From Erigeron canadensis (taxonomy: Eukaryota > Streptophyta > Magnoliopsida > Asterales > Asteraceae): 64,000 nt of DNA. Numbering within the stretch: position 1 is the stretch's first letter; every line of letters begins with the position of its first letter. The translations under genes were made by a program, and so were the position numbers. Of this stretch, positions 34,667 through 46,437 are shown piece by piece. The notes beneath the pieces are model-generated. The model was not told the DNA's origin. It did not search any database and was given only the letters and a program-made list of their open reading frames with translations. The DNA lies in NCBI RefSeq assembly GCF_010389155.1, contig NC_057765.1, positions 22,446,980-22,510,979 of the forward strand, given 5' to 3'.

Positions 34667-36316
34667 TTAAGGCATCAGCGACTTTGTTATCTTTCCCCGG
34701 TTTAAAGTGTACTTCAAAATCGTATCCATGAGTTTGCTAATCCACTTTTGTTGTTCAGGTGTGTGGATAGTTTGGGTGAGCATGTGTTTAAGGCTGTGAT
34801 GGTCTGTAAAGATGCAAAATCTGCGTCCTAACAAGTATTGGCGCCACTTCTTGACAACTTCTGTGATGGCATAGAGCTTACGGGTATAGGTGGACTGTTG
34901 TTGTAGTCTGGGGCAGAGCTTTTTACTGAAAAAGCTAATGGGTTTATCCCTCTGTGCCAGCACGGCACCTATTGTTGTTCCCGAAGCATCCGTTGTGATG
35001 TCATATGGTTGAGAGAAGTCGGGTAGGGCAAGTTTTACAAGCTTTATCATGGCTCGTTTTAAAGCTAACAAAGATTCATTAGCTTGAGTGGACCAGCAAA
35101 ATTTTGGCATCTTGAGGATGTCGGTTAGCGGGGCGGCCAAACGAGCATAGTTCGGAACGAAACGCCTATAATAGCCCGTCAAACCTAAGAAGGTTCGAAG
35201 TGTAGTCATGGATGACGGAATTAGCCAGGATTGAATAGATTCCAACTTGTCAGGCTCCGCTTGTACACCCTCCCCGAAGATAATATGACCCAAAAATGGC
35301 AGCTCACGTGCACCAAAAATACACTTGCTTGCCTTGGCATGAAACTGATTCTGTTCTAGTGCTTCCATGACAAATTGGAGGTGTTGATAATGATCCTCCA
35401 AGGATGGGCTGTAAACGAGTATATCATCAAAAAATACGAGAACAAATTTTCTCAAAACCGGACGAAATAAATCGTTCATGGCTGCCTGGAATGTGGAGGG
35501 TGCATTAGTGAGGCCAAACGGCATAACGAGGAATTCATAATGCCCGTCTATGGTGCGAAAGGCCGTTTTGTTGGTGTCTGATGGTGTGACTCTAATCTGA
35601 TGATACCCGGCTCGTAAGTCAATCTTGGAGAAAAATTGTGCACCATAGAGCTCATCTAACAACTCGTCTACAGTTGGAATTGGGAAGCGATCTCGAATTG
35701 TAATGGCGTTAAGTGCTCGGTAATCTACACAGAATCTCCATGATCCATCCTTTTTACGTACCAACAAAACTGGTGAAGAATAAGGACTATTGCTTGGTTG
35801 GATAATCCCATCTTTAAGCATTTCAGTGATCAAATCGGTCATGATTTGTTTTTGATAATGGGGATACCTATAGGGTTTCACGTTCACAGGCTTGGCATCA
35901 GGAAGCGTTGGTATGTGATGGTCATGTGGTCGGTTAGGGGGTAGGTTGTGGGGAGGGTCGAATAGGGTACTGTAATTTAACAACAATTGATGAATGTTTG
36001 GGTCATGGTGGTGTAGCAGGTTAGGGTTCACTGTGGTAGTCGGTTGATGATTTATAACCATTGTGTGCATAGACTCAACTGACGATTGTTTGATTAAGTG
36101 GGATAAACTAGAAGTGGTGATAAGGGAGTTTAAATTTTCACCTGTAAGAACACACTGCTTGCAATTGTGAGAGATTGTGATGGATGGGATTGAGAAGTCT
36201 GCGTTGATCTGTCCCAATGATCCTAGCCATTCCATTCCTAAGACCACGTCGGCACCTTTGTTTGGAATCACATAAAATGGAATGACGAATTGTTGCTTGT
36301 TAAGCCATATTGGCAC
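34667..36316 (-). pseudogene. Gypsy protease end, RT and RNase H (element E)
   Basis: Begins just after an in-frame TAA (36317-36319) with the protease tail [17 protein letters not shown] motifs are [46 protein letters not shown] and [11 protein letters not shown]. RNase H has [14 protein letters not shown] and [12 protein letters not shown] one-base shift near 34735 destroys the frame at the end of RNase H; the expected continuation is in the next frame. Confidence 0.9.
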
Positions 36317-37702
36317 TTATGGAATGAAACCAGAGCACACCAGATGTTCTCCATTACCGACCATAATTGAAAATGGCTTGATTGCTTTTGGTGACATAGG
36401 TAACAATGCTGCCACCCGTGGTTGTAATATGTTATGTGTGCTACTCGAATCAACTAGTACATTAACCAGTATTCCCTGCAGGTACCCTGTGATGCGTAGT
36501 GTTCGAGGGCTTGAAAGGCCGACGCATGCTGCATCTGACAGAGCGAAATATTCTGGTCCATGTTGGCTATAACCTTTATCTTCCTCAACATTCGTGTTTT
36601 CAGGTAATGGATCATATGTTGCTGTCTCGTTATCCATTAAGATTAAAAACTGTGGTGGGTTACATTTATGTCCTGGAAAATAACGTTCCGGACAACGGAA
36701 ACACAAGCCTTCTGATTTTCGCTTCTGTATGGCCTCCTGTGATAAACAAGTTAGAGGTAGTGGTTTATTAGTTGTCGTAACAGGCTGTTTTGCGAATGGG
36801 ATAGCACCAGTAGTTGGTTTGGGTGGTAAGGGTAGTAATGGTGGTAATGTAGAAGTGGATGTGGAGGTGGTTTTTGTGGGTTGTAAAAAATTGCGAGGGA
36901 AGTAAAGCGGTTTATTATGTTGTGATGTGGCATTGATTTTTTCTTCTACAAGTCTTGCTAAACCCATTGTCTGATGTAAGGAACTTGGTTTGTGCAGTGC
37001 TACCTCTACTTGGATTTCCGGTTTTAAAGCCGAGATGAAACAGTTTTGTAAAGCCTCGTTGGAAAGCCCGACCACACGGTTGCTTAGCCGTTCGAAATCT
37101 GCTTGGAGGGTTTGCACATTGGATGTCTGCTTCAGTTTGAACAAGGTGGCTTGGTGATTCTCATACTCGGAAGGCCCGAAACAAATTTCCAGTTCTCTAG
37201 TAAAAGTCTGCCATGTGCCGAGTAAGCGGTTATTTTCCAAGTGTTTGTACCAGCTTAGTGCTTCGCCGGTGAGATAGAATCCTGCCTGGATGATCCTTTG
37301 GTCCATAGGTAACGAGTAATATGCAAAGTAATTATCGGCTTGAAAAATCCAATCTAGTGGGTTGGAACCATCAAAAATTGGTAAGTGTATTTTTGGGGTT
37401 CGAGCATGAGTTTCTGGAGGTGACGGGTTTTTGCTACCTGGTGGTGGTGGTGTACCAGATCCAAATCCAGATCCTGGTGGTGGTGGTGGTGGTGATAGGG
37501 AGCCAAAAATGGGTTGGGGTTTGGGTGTTGTATTAATCAATTCGGCCTGTTTAGTTAGTATAGAAACGAGGTTGGTGATTGATGTTTGTAACGTGTTAAC
37601 TTGAGTAGATGACTGTTCATAATTGTTCAGCAACTTGTCTATTTTTTCTAGCATTGCTTGCATTGGATCTTCTGGGTTGGTTTGATCTTTGCGGGGTGGC
37701 AT
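36317..37702 (-). pseudogene. Gypsy gag and protease start (element E)
   Basis: ATG at 37700-37702 (MPPRKDQTNPED). A coiled-coil-like leader and a Pro/Gly-rich hinge precede the gag core (IFDGSNPLDWIFQADNYF, EALSWYKHLE, CFGPSEYENHQATLFKL). A single Cys-rich finger CFRCPERYFPGHKC follows, then the protease with VNVLVDSSSTHNIL, where the catalytic triad reads DSS instead of the usual D-S/T-G. It ends at TAA in frame with the RT segment. Confidence 0.88.
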
Positions 37703-37731
37703 GGCTTGAGAATGTGAATGAAAGCACCAAA

Positions 37732-38108
37732 TGTTGGGACCCGTAAGTGGGTTAGACTCAAGAAGAAAGTTTAAGGAGAATTGAATTTGCTAAATGTTCA
37801 CTGCCATCATTTTCATTCACACTTGCATTAAATAGAAACTACAAAAGGAAGTTATCACCCACTGACCTCTACGTGTGGTCAGTTACTAGGAATAAAAATA
37901 AACATGGTTAATTGAAATACTAAAATAAAGGGAAACACAAATGGCAGTTGTAGACTTTGTCAAGGCTGACTCAATCATATCTGATGGGCTTCTTGATTTG
38001 TCTCTTGGGCTTCACATACTCCATAACTTCATTTGAAGAATTAGCCTGTTTGTCTTCATAGTCCATACTTTGACCCGTATTCACATCAATCGTCTTTGCT
38101 TCCATACA
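37732..38108 (-). repeat. Probable 5' LTR of element E
   Basis: The minus strand ends ACGGGTCCCAACA at 37732, followed by TTTGGTGCTTTCATT and then gag. The start is placed at TGTATGGAAGC (38108), but no second copy exists in the window to confirm it. The primer site is not the usual tRNA-Met sequence. Confidence 0.5.
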
Positions 38109-39162
38109 ACCATACCGCCCATTCTAACCCGTCCATCAAACCAGGCGTTCTTATAAATATATCTCAGATCTATAGAGATATAGATATAGTCGTGAGCGAT
38201 TTGTTAAATTAGACGGCCATAGGGTTTCAAATTATCTGCAGGTAATGGGTAACACTCCAGTGAGAACACTTTTATAATAAGAACGGTGAGAACACTTAAA
38301 AACATCATTTTGATGCATTAAAAGTCCATAAAACTAACATAGTGCCTAACTAATTATCATTATTTAAGTGTTTAACAACACATCGATCCGTCAAAATCGA
38401 AAAAATCATGTTTTTTGTTTTGTGCATCCATCTTGGATGCATATTTATCAAAATGATGCATTCAACAAAAAACATGATTTTTTTGATTTTGACGGATCAA
38501 TGTGTTTTTAAACACTTAAATAATGATAATTAGTTGTGCACTATGTCAGTTTTATGGACTTTTAATGCATCAAAATGTAATTTTTAAGTGTTCTCATTTA
38601 TTCTCATTTTCATTTTATTCTCATTTAATTGTCACCCTGCAGGTAATTCTTACTTTCTTTCGGTTGAATCAAATAAGATTTACTTCAGTTTATTCGTACA
38701 AGTTCATTCGTAAATTCTAGGGTTTCATTTAATCCCTCCCTCTCTACTAATCAATCACACAATTTTCTATTTTTATTTACTATATATCTGTATGTATTGT
38801 GTATATATATATATATAGAGAGAGAGAGAGATCGTGAGCGATTTGTAAAATTAGGCGGAGATAGGGTTTCAAATTATTTGCCGGTAATTCTTTCAATTGA
38901 ATCAAATTTCATGTGCTTCAATTCATTATTATTCAAAATTCTAGGGTTTCATTCAATCCCTCCATACTAATCAATCACACAATTTTTTATTTTTATTTAT
39001 TTATTATATCTGTATGTGTTGCATAATATATATCTGTATGTGTGTGTGTATATATATATATATCTATATATTCTAAGTGTTGTGTTGATAAAGAAGGACA
39101 GGAGACAGCCCATCATTACTTTTCCCTTTTTCTCAACCCCTTTCATATATTGGTGATCGATA
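38109..39162 (+). promoter_or_regulatory. Upstream region of the CCT-like gene, with tandem duplication
   Basis: A leader block (TCGTGAGCGATTTGT... TAGGGTTTCAAATTAT) occurs at about 38190-38246 and continues at 38648-38810. It recurs at about 38830-39065. A TATA-like CTTATAAATATAT lies at 38150-38163. The two copies are separated by AT and GA microsatellites near 38806-38831. The first copy is split by the insertion 38247-38637. Likely promoter and 5' UTR of the downstream gene; the transcription start is not determined. Confidence 0.5.
38247..38637. mobile_element. MULE-like foldback MITE (391 bp)
   Basis: Flanked by the 10-base duplication TGCAGGTAAT (38237-38246 and 38638-38647). Ends are GGGTAACA and TGTCACCC. 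Almost the whole element is an imperfect inverted repeat centred near 38440, with arms containing GATGCATTAAAAGTCCATAA and its complement. Long inverted repeats and a 9-10-bp duplication fit a Mutator-derived element without transposase. Confidence 0.82.
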
Positions 39163-39923
39163 ATGGAAAGGTTTAAGGTAATACGGCCTCCTCATTATCA
39201 CCCACTCATTACGTATATTATTGACTAATATTAATATTTTTGTTTTTATTGAATTTGGGTGGTATTTGAACATAATCAGCGTCAACAAGGCTACACATTG
39301 TTTTACGATGAGGTACACAAATATCCCTGTTTCCATTAACTTTAATCAACTATTATTCATATGTATGTATATATATATATATCTGGTGGCAGGAAGTTAT
39401 AATACCTTTTCTCAAGAAGGAACTTGTAAAAGGTGCCAAAAGCTTAAAAGAACGTGGTGTTTCTCTTCAATTAATCAAGGAAGTTTTTGTAACTGTTTGT
39501 CATAAGGTAGATTCAAATTTGTACTTTCTTTTTAAAAATTAAACTTAACATCACCATCATAATCTAATTGTGAAGCTCAAAATTATGTTATAGGTCTTTA
39601 AAGAGATCAATCGATCAACTGAAAGTATAGAAGATTTTCGCATGAAAGACGTACTATCCAAATACTATGCCAAACAACACCCGAAAAAGCTGTTTAGATC
39701 TTCTCAGACACGACAACGTGTAGCAGACGTTCTTGTTGGTGTTGTCCATGCTTCAGGATATGATTATGATGATGATGACTATGTTGGTCCTTTTGATTCA
39801 AGTTTAGGTGATTTTGAAGATGGATTCAACTTGATTGAAGTAAAGAAGGTACATGCCCTTTAACAAAATCTTGGTTTTTCACACTTTCCTTCTCGTTTTT
39901 ATTTATTTATCTTTTTATATAAA

Positions 39924-40839
39924 GGGAGAATTGCATATAACCCCAAAATTACAATCTAAATTACAAATTTCCCCAATTTAAAACCTAATTAACAAAATAC
40001 CCAATCTTATATTTGACTATGGATAGACACTTATAGCCTCTACTAATTGGGCGCCAAAATAATGCCTCCATTTATTCTTATCTTAATTGGGTTCTATCTA
40101 CAATTAATTAAGTTTTCCAATTCTCTCATATTGCTTTTGATCACAACAACTGTATATCGGTGATGTAAGTTTTTCCCTCCTCTTCTTCTTTAATAATAAA
40201 TTGGCATGCTTATCTTATGTCTTCGATCATGGTGTTTTAGTTATGATCTTTAAAGTGGCCAAATAAGAGGAATGATTTTAATGTCATAATGACGGTGGCT
40301 TTTTTAGTTATTAGATGGCTAAATGGATGTTCCTGTAAACATTTAGTTTTAGAAGTCATATATTCTCATAAGTGTTATTGTTAGTTGTTTTTGGTGGATT
40401 TTTGGAACATTTGGTTTTAAACATTATGGATTTTGATTTGTCATATTATTGAGTTACTTATGCATTTTGATATGCTCTGTAATTGTTAAGTCATTATTTA
40501 TCGATGTTCATTGGAATTCATGTGAATTTGGTGGGCTTAAGTTCTAGTTTTAGCTGCTGCAATATATGGTACACTTATGCTCGTGGTTTTTCTTTTTTTG
40601 TTGCTGATCAATTTGAAATCTCGCTATGCTTATGTGGAATATAGGCAGCAGATGCTTAAATTGAAGTTTATAAAAGAAAAGGGTACAATGGTCATAAATT
40701 ATTTTTATATGATGAAATAGATATAAATGGGGTAAATTTGTGTGTTTAAAAAAAATAATGGGTATTTTTGTTATTTAAGTTTTAAGTTGGGGAAAATTAT
40801 AATTTTGATTGTAATTTTGGGGATATATGCAATTCTTCC
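39924..40839. mobile_element. MULE-like MITE in intron 3 of the CCT-like gene
   Basis: Inverted ends of about 80 bp (GGGAGAATTGCATATAACCC versus GGAAGAATTGCATATATCCC read inward from the right). Flanked by TTATATAAA (39915-39923) and TTACATAAA (40840-40848), a 9-base duplication with one mismatch. No ORF. Length 916 bp. Confidence 0.75.
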
Positions 40840-41008
40840 TTACATAAATATATTAGAGATTTTGCGTGATTTGTATGCTTGCATATTTTGTTGAAAAGTT
40901 CTTTGATTTTTTATGGTAACCTAAAAAGGACTCTAAAACTTATAGGATATTAAGGTATGATTGTATGATGTTAAATTTGCTGTAAAATACGTTAAAACTT
41001 AATATATA

Positions 41009-41037
41009 CTAGAAGGGACCCGCGCAATGCGGCGGCG
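41009..41037 (-). mobile_element. Helitron-like 3' end (minus orientation)
   Basis: On the minus strand a GC-rich imperfect hairpin (CCGCCGCATTGCGCGGG) is followed six bases later by CTAG and then T, the arrangement of a Helitron 3' terminus. A possible small element could reach about 41257. The 5' TC end is not proven. Confidence 0.4.
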
Positions 41038-41253
41038 GTGTGGTTATTAATGTAAAAATAATTGATGTAAAAGGGGTTGGGCTAGTTATAATAAGGGTTG
41101 AGGGGTGATATTGTAAAATTATGTCATAAAGGGTATTATAGATATATTAGTTAGAGATATTTAAATTAATGAATAAAGAAGAGGGGTAGTTTGGGGTTAA
41201 TTAAGTTCTTTTTTGATAAATTTTGAAGGATCGTATGCTTTATAATGTAGAAT

Positions 41254-41319
<66 letters not shown>
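41254..41319. repeat. GATA microsatellite
   Basis: About sixteen uninterrupted GATA units, followed to about 41400 by degenerate GGATAT/TAGATAT repeats. Confidence 0.95.
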
Positions 41320-43585
41320 TTTGATATGGATATGGATATAGATTAGAGGCGGATATAGATATGGATATGGATATAGATTAGAGGTGGATATAGATATGGA
41401 TCAGAGGTATGTGATTGATGGTATAATGTTTTGAGATAATTGTTGTCAAAGATTGAAGAGTTGGAAAACAAATAGTTTTTGTGTTTGAAAAAAGAATTGT
41501 ACATCGCCCCTCACTCATAAACAACAAACATCACCCTAGATTGTTGACAACATAACTGGTAGAACTGTTATGAGGATGCAATATTTTTTTAATTATTTAA
41601 TTCTTATGCATCATTTAAGTGTTCTTTTCTCTAGGTTTCTGGTGGTACCATGGATGAATCCTTTTTTGTAGAAGGTATCACGTTTAAACTACAAGTTGAT
41701 GATTTTAAGAAGCTGGATGTGGTGGTGGATTCAGAGAGATCCTGCTCATAAACATCAAGCCTGTTCATAAATCCAAAAAAAGGGAATTGAGGTAGATATA
41801 GTTTTAATCAGTTTGTCTTGCTTATTAGAATTTTTTCATGGGATTTTGACACTTTATACTTTTTATTAACAGAGTTAGCTTGAATGATATACTGGATAAT
41901 TGTCATCCCAACATCGTTTTGTCATGTCAAGCTATTGATGAGGGTGCAAAAAAGGTGGTAAACATCGGTTCTTTCATGTCAATGAAACTCATTTCTTATA
42001 TTTAACTTTTGTATCTTTTTTAATCATCAGGAATTGGCAGAGCGATGTATTTATTTTGTTGATCTAGTACCCGAAGATGATCTAGATTGTGCTGCAGCTG
42101 CAACTTTTGCTTTAAGGAAATCGGGCAACCATATAGATCAACCAGAAATAGTAATCCCCTTCTACTTTCAAATAAAACTATATGTTTATTGATATTCTTA
42201 GTATTTGCATGTTTTGTTTAACTTATCTAAAATATATAATGTACTTTTAGTACTTGGAAAAGCGTGTAGGGACTTGCAAGCGTTTTGAGCATAAGAAATT
42301 TAAAAATGAAATGTTTGGCATACTTAGTGGATGTCCTAAAGGCAAGGCGACCACTATTGTTCTTTGTGGAGAAGACAAGGTTCTTTCCATAAACTATTAA
42401 AAAAAATCAGTATACTGGTATTTGATCAAGAGTATTCATTACATTTCCAAAAAGAACTGTTTTATACCAAGTTAATGTGGAATCAATATTGATTATGTAA
42501 TTTTGATTTTATAATAGCTTGTTGAAGAAGCAAAGGAGTATTTTCTTGATATGATCCCTGGGGTGAGGGCTGAAATGAAGGAAAACGCATTAGTTGCTGG
42601 TGGTTCTGCATTATATGTACGTTATGTACTTATTAGAAAGTGATCGCAAACACGCTATATTTATGGTTTAATGATTCTATTATTATTATTGCAGGACAAA
42701 ATAATCAAGTATGTATGCAGTGAGGCAAACCGTGAAGAAGACGCAAACTCAAAACTAATTATGGAAACATTTGCCGAAGCAATTCGGGTAGGTTTTTTCA
42801 GATTTTGTAAGTTGGGTTTATTTTTCCAGGACTTAAGAGATTAATAAGTTTGGTTTTTTTTGTGGTCCTAAATATTGTTCATTGTGAATGGAACCAATTT
42901 AATATGATGCTGGTATGTTGAACAGGCTCTTTCAGTCAAATACACAAGTCAGGAAAATGCAGGTGCTCTTGGTATGTCTTATGCACTACTACTTGTCTAA
43001 TTTTTATTCATTTAGTTATAATCAATTAGATGCCTCAACTTATATAGAACTTGCTAATGCAAAAATATGCATTAATGTTATATACCAAAAATCATTATAA
43101 ATAGAATATTCAGTATATTTTGTAAAGAATTAGATTTTAAAATTTCGTAACTTATCAAAAGGCAATTTAATTTTTAATTCGGGTCTTAACCGATCAAAAT
43201 TGTGCAAGTGTATTTTTAATAAATGCCATTAAAAAGAGTGTATTTTTAATGCATACGTAGCCTACTTAATCATTGTTATAATACAATGTTTTAACCATGT
43301 CTTGTTTTAGCCAATTTTATTGTTCGTATCGGTATCTTACTTGCTTGTGAGAGAACACACCCAAAATTGATCCAATTTTCAGGATAAGTGGCCGGCTACA
43401 TTTAGCTTCAACTGAGGTTTTCTGAATGTTTTCACGTGTCGCTTATGTTGTGATACGTTGTAAACAGGTGAGGGTGACACTTTGTGGGAGCCATCATCTG
43501 TAAAGGTAATACTTGTTGTATATGTGTTTTTTCTTTGCTAATGCTGGGGATTGGTCTTACTTGGTGATCATTACTACAGAGTTCT

Positions 43586-44345
43586 GCCATTTATCTTGCT
43601 GTTCATGCTGCCTGTCATCGCTTTTCATCTCTCAAATAGGTAACACAACTTTTGGTATTTTGACTTGTCAGTTTATTTTTAAACTTTAATAATATGCATT
43701 GATGGTATATCATTTGTACGAGCTTGGAATACCCATGAAAATAAGATGTAATACGATTAAAAGATTTAATTGAAAAAGAAAGAAATCGAATTCAATGTGT
43801 AAGGGAATACATAAATCTTACATTGCTTCAAAAAATCCGTTTTCTACTTAAACATGTTGTCCAACTCGTCTATTATCACCACCCTTAAGTTTTGGTACCA
43901 ACTAATTGAATTGTAGATGATGGAGCGACAAGTTCATAACGGAAGACAAAACGAGAAAGAGGAAAAGATGCTGAGCTGGTTTGAAGATACTACCGTAGTA
44001 CCGCGACAATGTTTATGTGCTTATATTTAGTATTTATCATGTTGACTTTGACTAATTACCTACTTAATCACTTCCTTGTGAAGCACAATTGGTTATATAC
44101 TACTCCCAAAGCCCTTTATTATGTAGTCATTTTTATCTAGATATGCAGTATTTACCTTTTGAAGTATTTTGTGGGTTTTCCGAATCTTGTATGTTGTCGG
44201 CGGAGCCATGGTTTTGCTATTATGCTATACCATTGTCATGGTTTTGTGCTTGATGTTTATAATGTTAAGTTTTCCATATCAACTTGATCACTTTATGGAT
44301 ACATGTTTATATAATAACATTTTCCCCTGTTTCTTTGCTCATTTT
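43586..44345 (+). repeat. Segmental duplication, copy 1 (3' end of CCT-like gene)
   Basis: Covers the last exon of the CCT-like gene and about 700 bases downstream. It matches 51692-52457 closely, with small indels. It includes a short conserved reading frame starting ATGGAGCGACAAGTTCATAA at 43922 that is open in both copies (about 36 codons); no function is evident. From 44346 copy 1 jumps to sequence found near 52506 in copy 2, so about 50 bases are missing here. Confidence 0.88.
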
Positions 44346-44423
44346 GTGCACGTGAATGATCATATTTACTTGTACATGATAAAACATGTATAACTACTTG
44401 TATCAAAGCAAGCATGATGAGAC

Positions 44424-44830
44424 CTACATGTCAAAAAGCTCCAACGTTAAAACCTTTTCCGTCAACCCTTCCAACTCTGATTGGTCTCTCTTTGTCCCAC
44501 CAAAAAAAGGCGTCAGCATCACATACCCTCGTATCCTCACCGGTGACAGCTCCGTTGGACACGGTCTTAGCTGAACCGCCAAGTAGTGTGCTATATTCCC
44601 ACCAGAAGAGTCACCTGTCACAAAAAACTATCAAAGTCAACCGTCAAAAGTTTCTCCATGATCACCACCTTTAGCCATCGTTTGTATCCACTTTAGACCA
44701 CCATAACTGTTTTCCAAGGCTGTCGGAAGTCTATGCTCTGGTGCAAGACGATAGTCAGGAGCCACCACAATGGCATGAAGGCCGGATAATAGACGAAGGC
44801 AGCAGTTGTGGAAATTTGGCCATGCAAATG
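44424..44830 (-). pseudogene. Plant carboxylesterase (alpha/beta hydrolase fold-3) pseudogene
   Basis: Minus-strand frame with HAIVVAPDYRLAPEHRLPTA, then after a linker containing three stops the nucleophile block VTGDSSGGNIAHYLAVQL, then RIRGYVMLTPFFGG and a stop at 44424. These are the signature blocks of the CXE/HSR203J/GID1-like hydrolase family; the Ser in GDSSGG is the catalytic nucleophile. The upstream oxyanion HGGG block and the downstream Asp and His of the triad are missing. Stops in the linker around 44622-44640 confirm decay. Confidence 0.82.
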
Positions 44831-45633
44831 AATTCGACACCTTCATATAAGGATTGATAATTTGAGAATTTTTATTGATTTCTTTCTTTCTTCTGTTACT
44901 ATTTTTTATTCTAAACAATCTATTTTTACAATCCAAAAGATTAACCACTTTTTGTCTATATGAAAAATTTTATAATTAGTTTTTTTTTTAATGTCAAATA
45001 TGTTTTTTCATTACTTGCGTTATGAAACACAATAATCAGATAGTCTTTTTAAGATGCATCTAAAAGTTTATTAGTATAATGAAATCTTTGATAATAATTT
45101 GATATGTAAAAAAAAAAAACTATCACAAAATTGTTTCTATCATTATAAATTCAAAGTTTTTAAAAGAAATTAACTATAAATACATACTTTAGAAATCTCT
45201 ACATATTTATGTAAAGTTACTTTTAAAAGTTACAAAAAAAATTAATAAATACAAACACAAAAACATTTTTTTAGGCTAAAATCCTTAAGATAAAAAAACA
45301 AAGTTGAATTCGTAAATTAAAAATGATCAATTAACCTAACTAATATACCTAATAATCAACGTAAAACCTTAAGAATTTGACACGTGGATTCCATTAAGTA
45401 TCTTTCTTGATCTTATTCCTTGATTCTTCCACATGTTATCGTCTTATAATCAGATTTTATAACATACGAGTTAGGTTGATTTATCATTATCTTTCTTAAA
45501 TAGAGGTGAAAAAATTATCTATAGCTCTAATTGGGAAATTGATATCACACTTTTTAAAAATACGGTATTTATTTGTTCAAAAAACAAACATGGTATTTAT
45601 AAGCTCCCTTGAGAGGTAAACAAATAAATATTA
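44831..45633. other. AT-rich intergenic stretch, nothing recognised
   Basis: Poly-A and poly-T rich sequence without a credible ORF, repeat array or element boundary that I can define. Confidence 0.6.
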
Positions 45634-45641
45634 GATGTAAG

Positions 45642-46429
45642 TAGAGGTGCAAATACCAGTTAACCGGTTCCGGTTATTTTTTTTAGTAACCGAAACCGGT
45701 TATTTTTTTTAAAAAACAAACCGATTTCGGTTAACTGGTACCGGTTAATAACCGGTTTGGGTTCTAAAAAAAAACTATAACTGATGTAATCGGTTTCGGT
45801 TAATAATAACCGGTTAACCGATCCCGGTTAACCTATTTCCGGTTTTTTTTAACCGGACTCACAACAACACTTGCATACTTGAGCTGCTTAATTAATTCTT
45901 ACTAATGTGAACACATTAAATGACTTGTGATAATAGTTTCTTTATATTTGATCGACTCCATCAACTCTAGCTGCTTAGAGTTGCTTGGAGCAGAAACAGA
46001 ACACAGCAAGCAAGCATTACAAACACAACCGAAACAGGAGCAGCAAGCAAGCAAAAGCAACAACTCAACCGAAACAGGAGCAACAACAGCATTAGCTGGA
46101 TCACAAACACAACAGAAACTACAAACCGGCTTGATTTTCAAACAGAAACAGAAGACAACAAGACAGAAACAGAACACAGCAAAAGCAGAAACTAAAAATA
46201 TTATATATTATTAATAATATATAGGTTAACCGGTTATAGGTTATTTTTACTTTAAAAAAATCGGTTATCGGTTAACCGGTTAATAATCGATTATTGTTTT
46301 GAAATCCATGATCAGTTACTAACCTACGGTTAATAATAACCTATAACCGGTACAGTAATAACCGGTTAGTAACCGGTTAGGTTAACCGTTTTTTTAATAA
46401 CGGTTAACCGGTTTTTTTGTGCACCTCTA
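45642..46429. mobile_element. hAT-like non-autonomous transposon (788 bp)
   Basis: Perfect 10-bp inverted ends TAGAGGTGCA/TGCACCTCTA and an 8-base duplication GATGTAAG at 45634-45641 and 46430-46437, the hAT signature. Both subterminal regions are packed with AACCGGTTAACC-type palindromes. The centre (45900-46200) is a CAG/AAC-rich segment without a convincing gene. Confidence 0.88.
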
Positions 46430-46437
46430 GATGTAAG

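Larger units (their letters stand above)
33430..38108 (-). mobile_element. Element E: 3'-truncated Ty3/gypsy retrotransposon
   Basis: Contains a 5' LTR-like end (from 37732), gag, protease, RT, RNase H and integrase, then stops inside the integrase C-terminus at 33430 with no 3' LTR. It is a different family from D, with gag features HLPIFDGSNPLDWIFQAD and CFRCPERYFPGHKC. Many frameshifts and stops mark it as old. Confidence 0.85.
39163..43639 (+). pseudogene. CCT7-like: Chaperonin CCT-eta-like gene, N-truncated and frameshifted
   Basis: Spliced gene with GT-AG introns. Exons by eye: 39163-39177, 39393-39506, 39594-39848, 41635-41792, 41873-41954, 42031-42150, 42251-42379, 42518-42616, 42695-42787, 42926-42971, 43468-43505, 43580-43639. 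Diagnostic blocks are VSGGTMDESFFVEGITFK (apical domain start), VPEDDLDCAAAATFAL, YLEKRVGTCKRFEHKKF, LSGCPKGKATTIVLCG, VEEAKEYFLDM, ALVAGGSALYDKIIKYV and LWEPSSVK, in the order of the TCP-1/cpn60 eta subunit. CCT folds actin and tubulin in the cytosol. The N-terminal equatorial domain with the ATP-binding GDGTT is absent. In exon 4 an extra GA after GATTCA (about 41737) shifts the frame; the expected residues (LLINI, then KKREL) follow in another frame. Probably a decaying paralogue; other type II chaperonin subunits are less likely. Confidence 0.75.

Noticed and set aside
44169..44393. Hydrophobic ORF, also at 52296-52535
   Set aside because: It appears in both copies of a segmental duplication, opens at a non-ATG codon, and its hydrophobic content follows from T-rich sequence. 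There is no independent support for a gene.
45902..46214. Cys/Phe-rich and Gln/Thr-rich ORFs inside the hAT-like element
   Set aside because: Opposite-strand translations of a CAG/AAC-rich stretch, with no domain and no start context.
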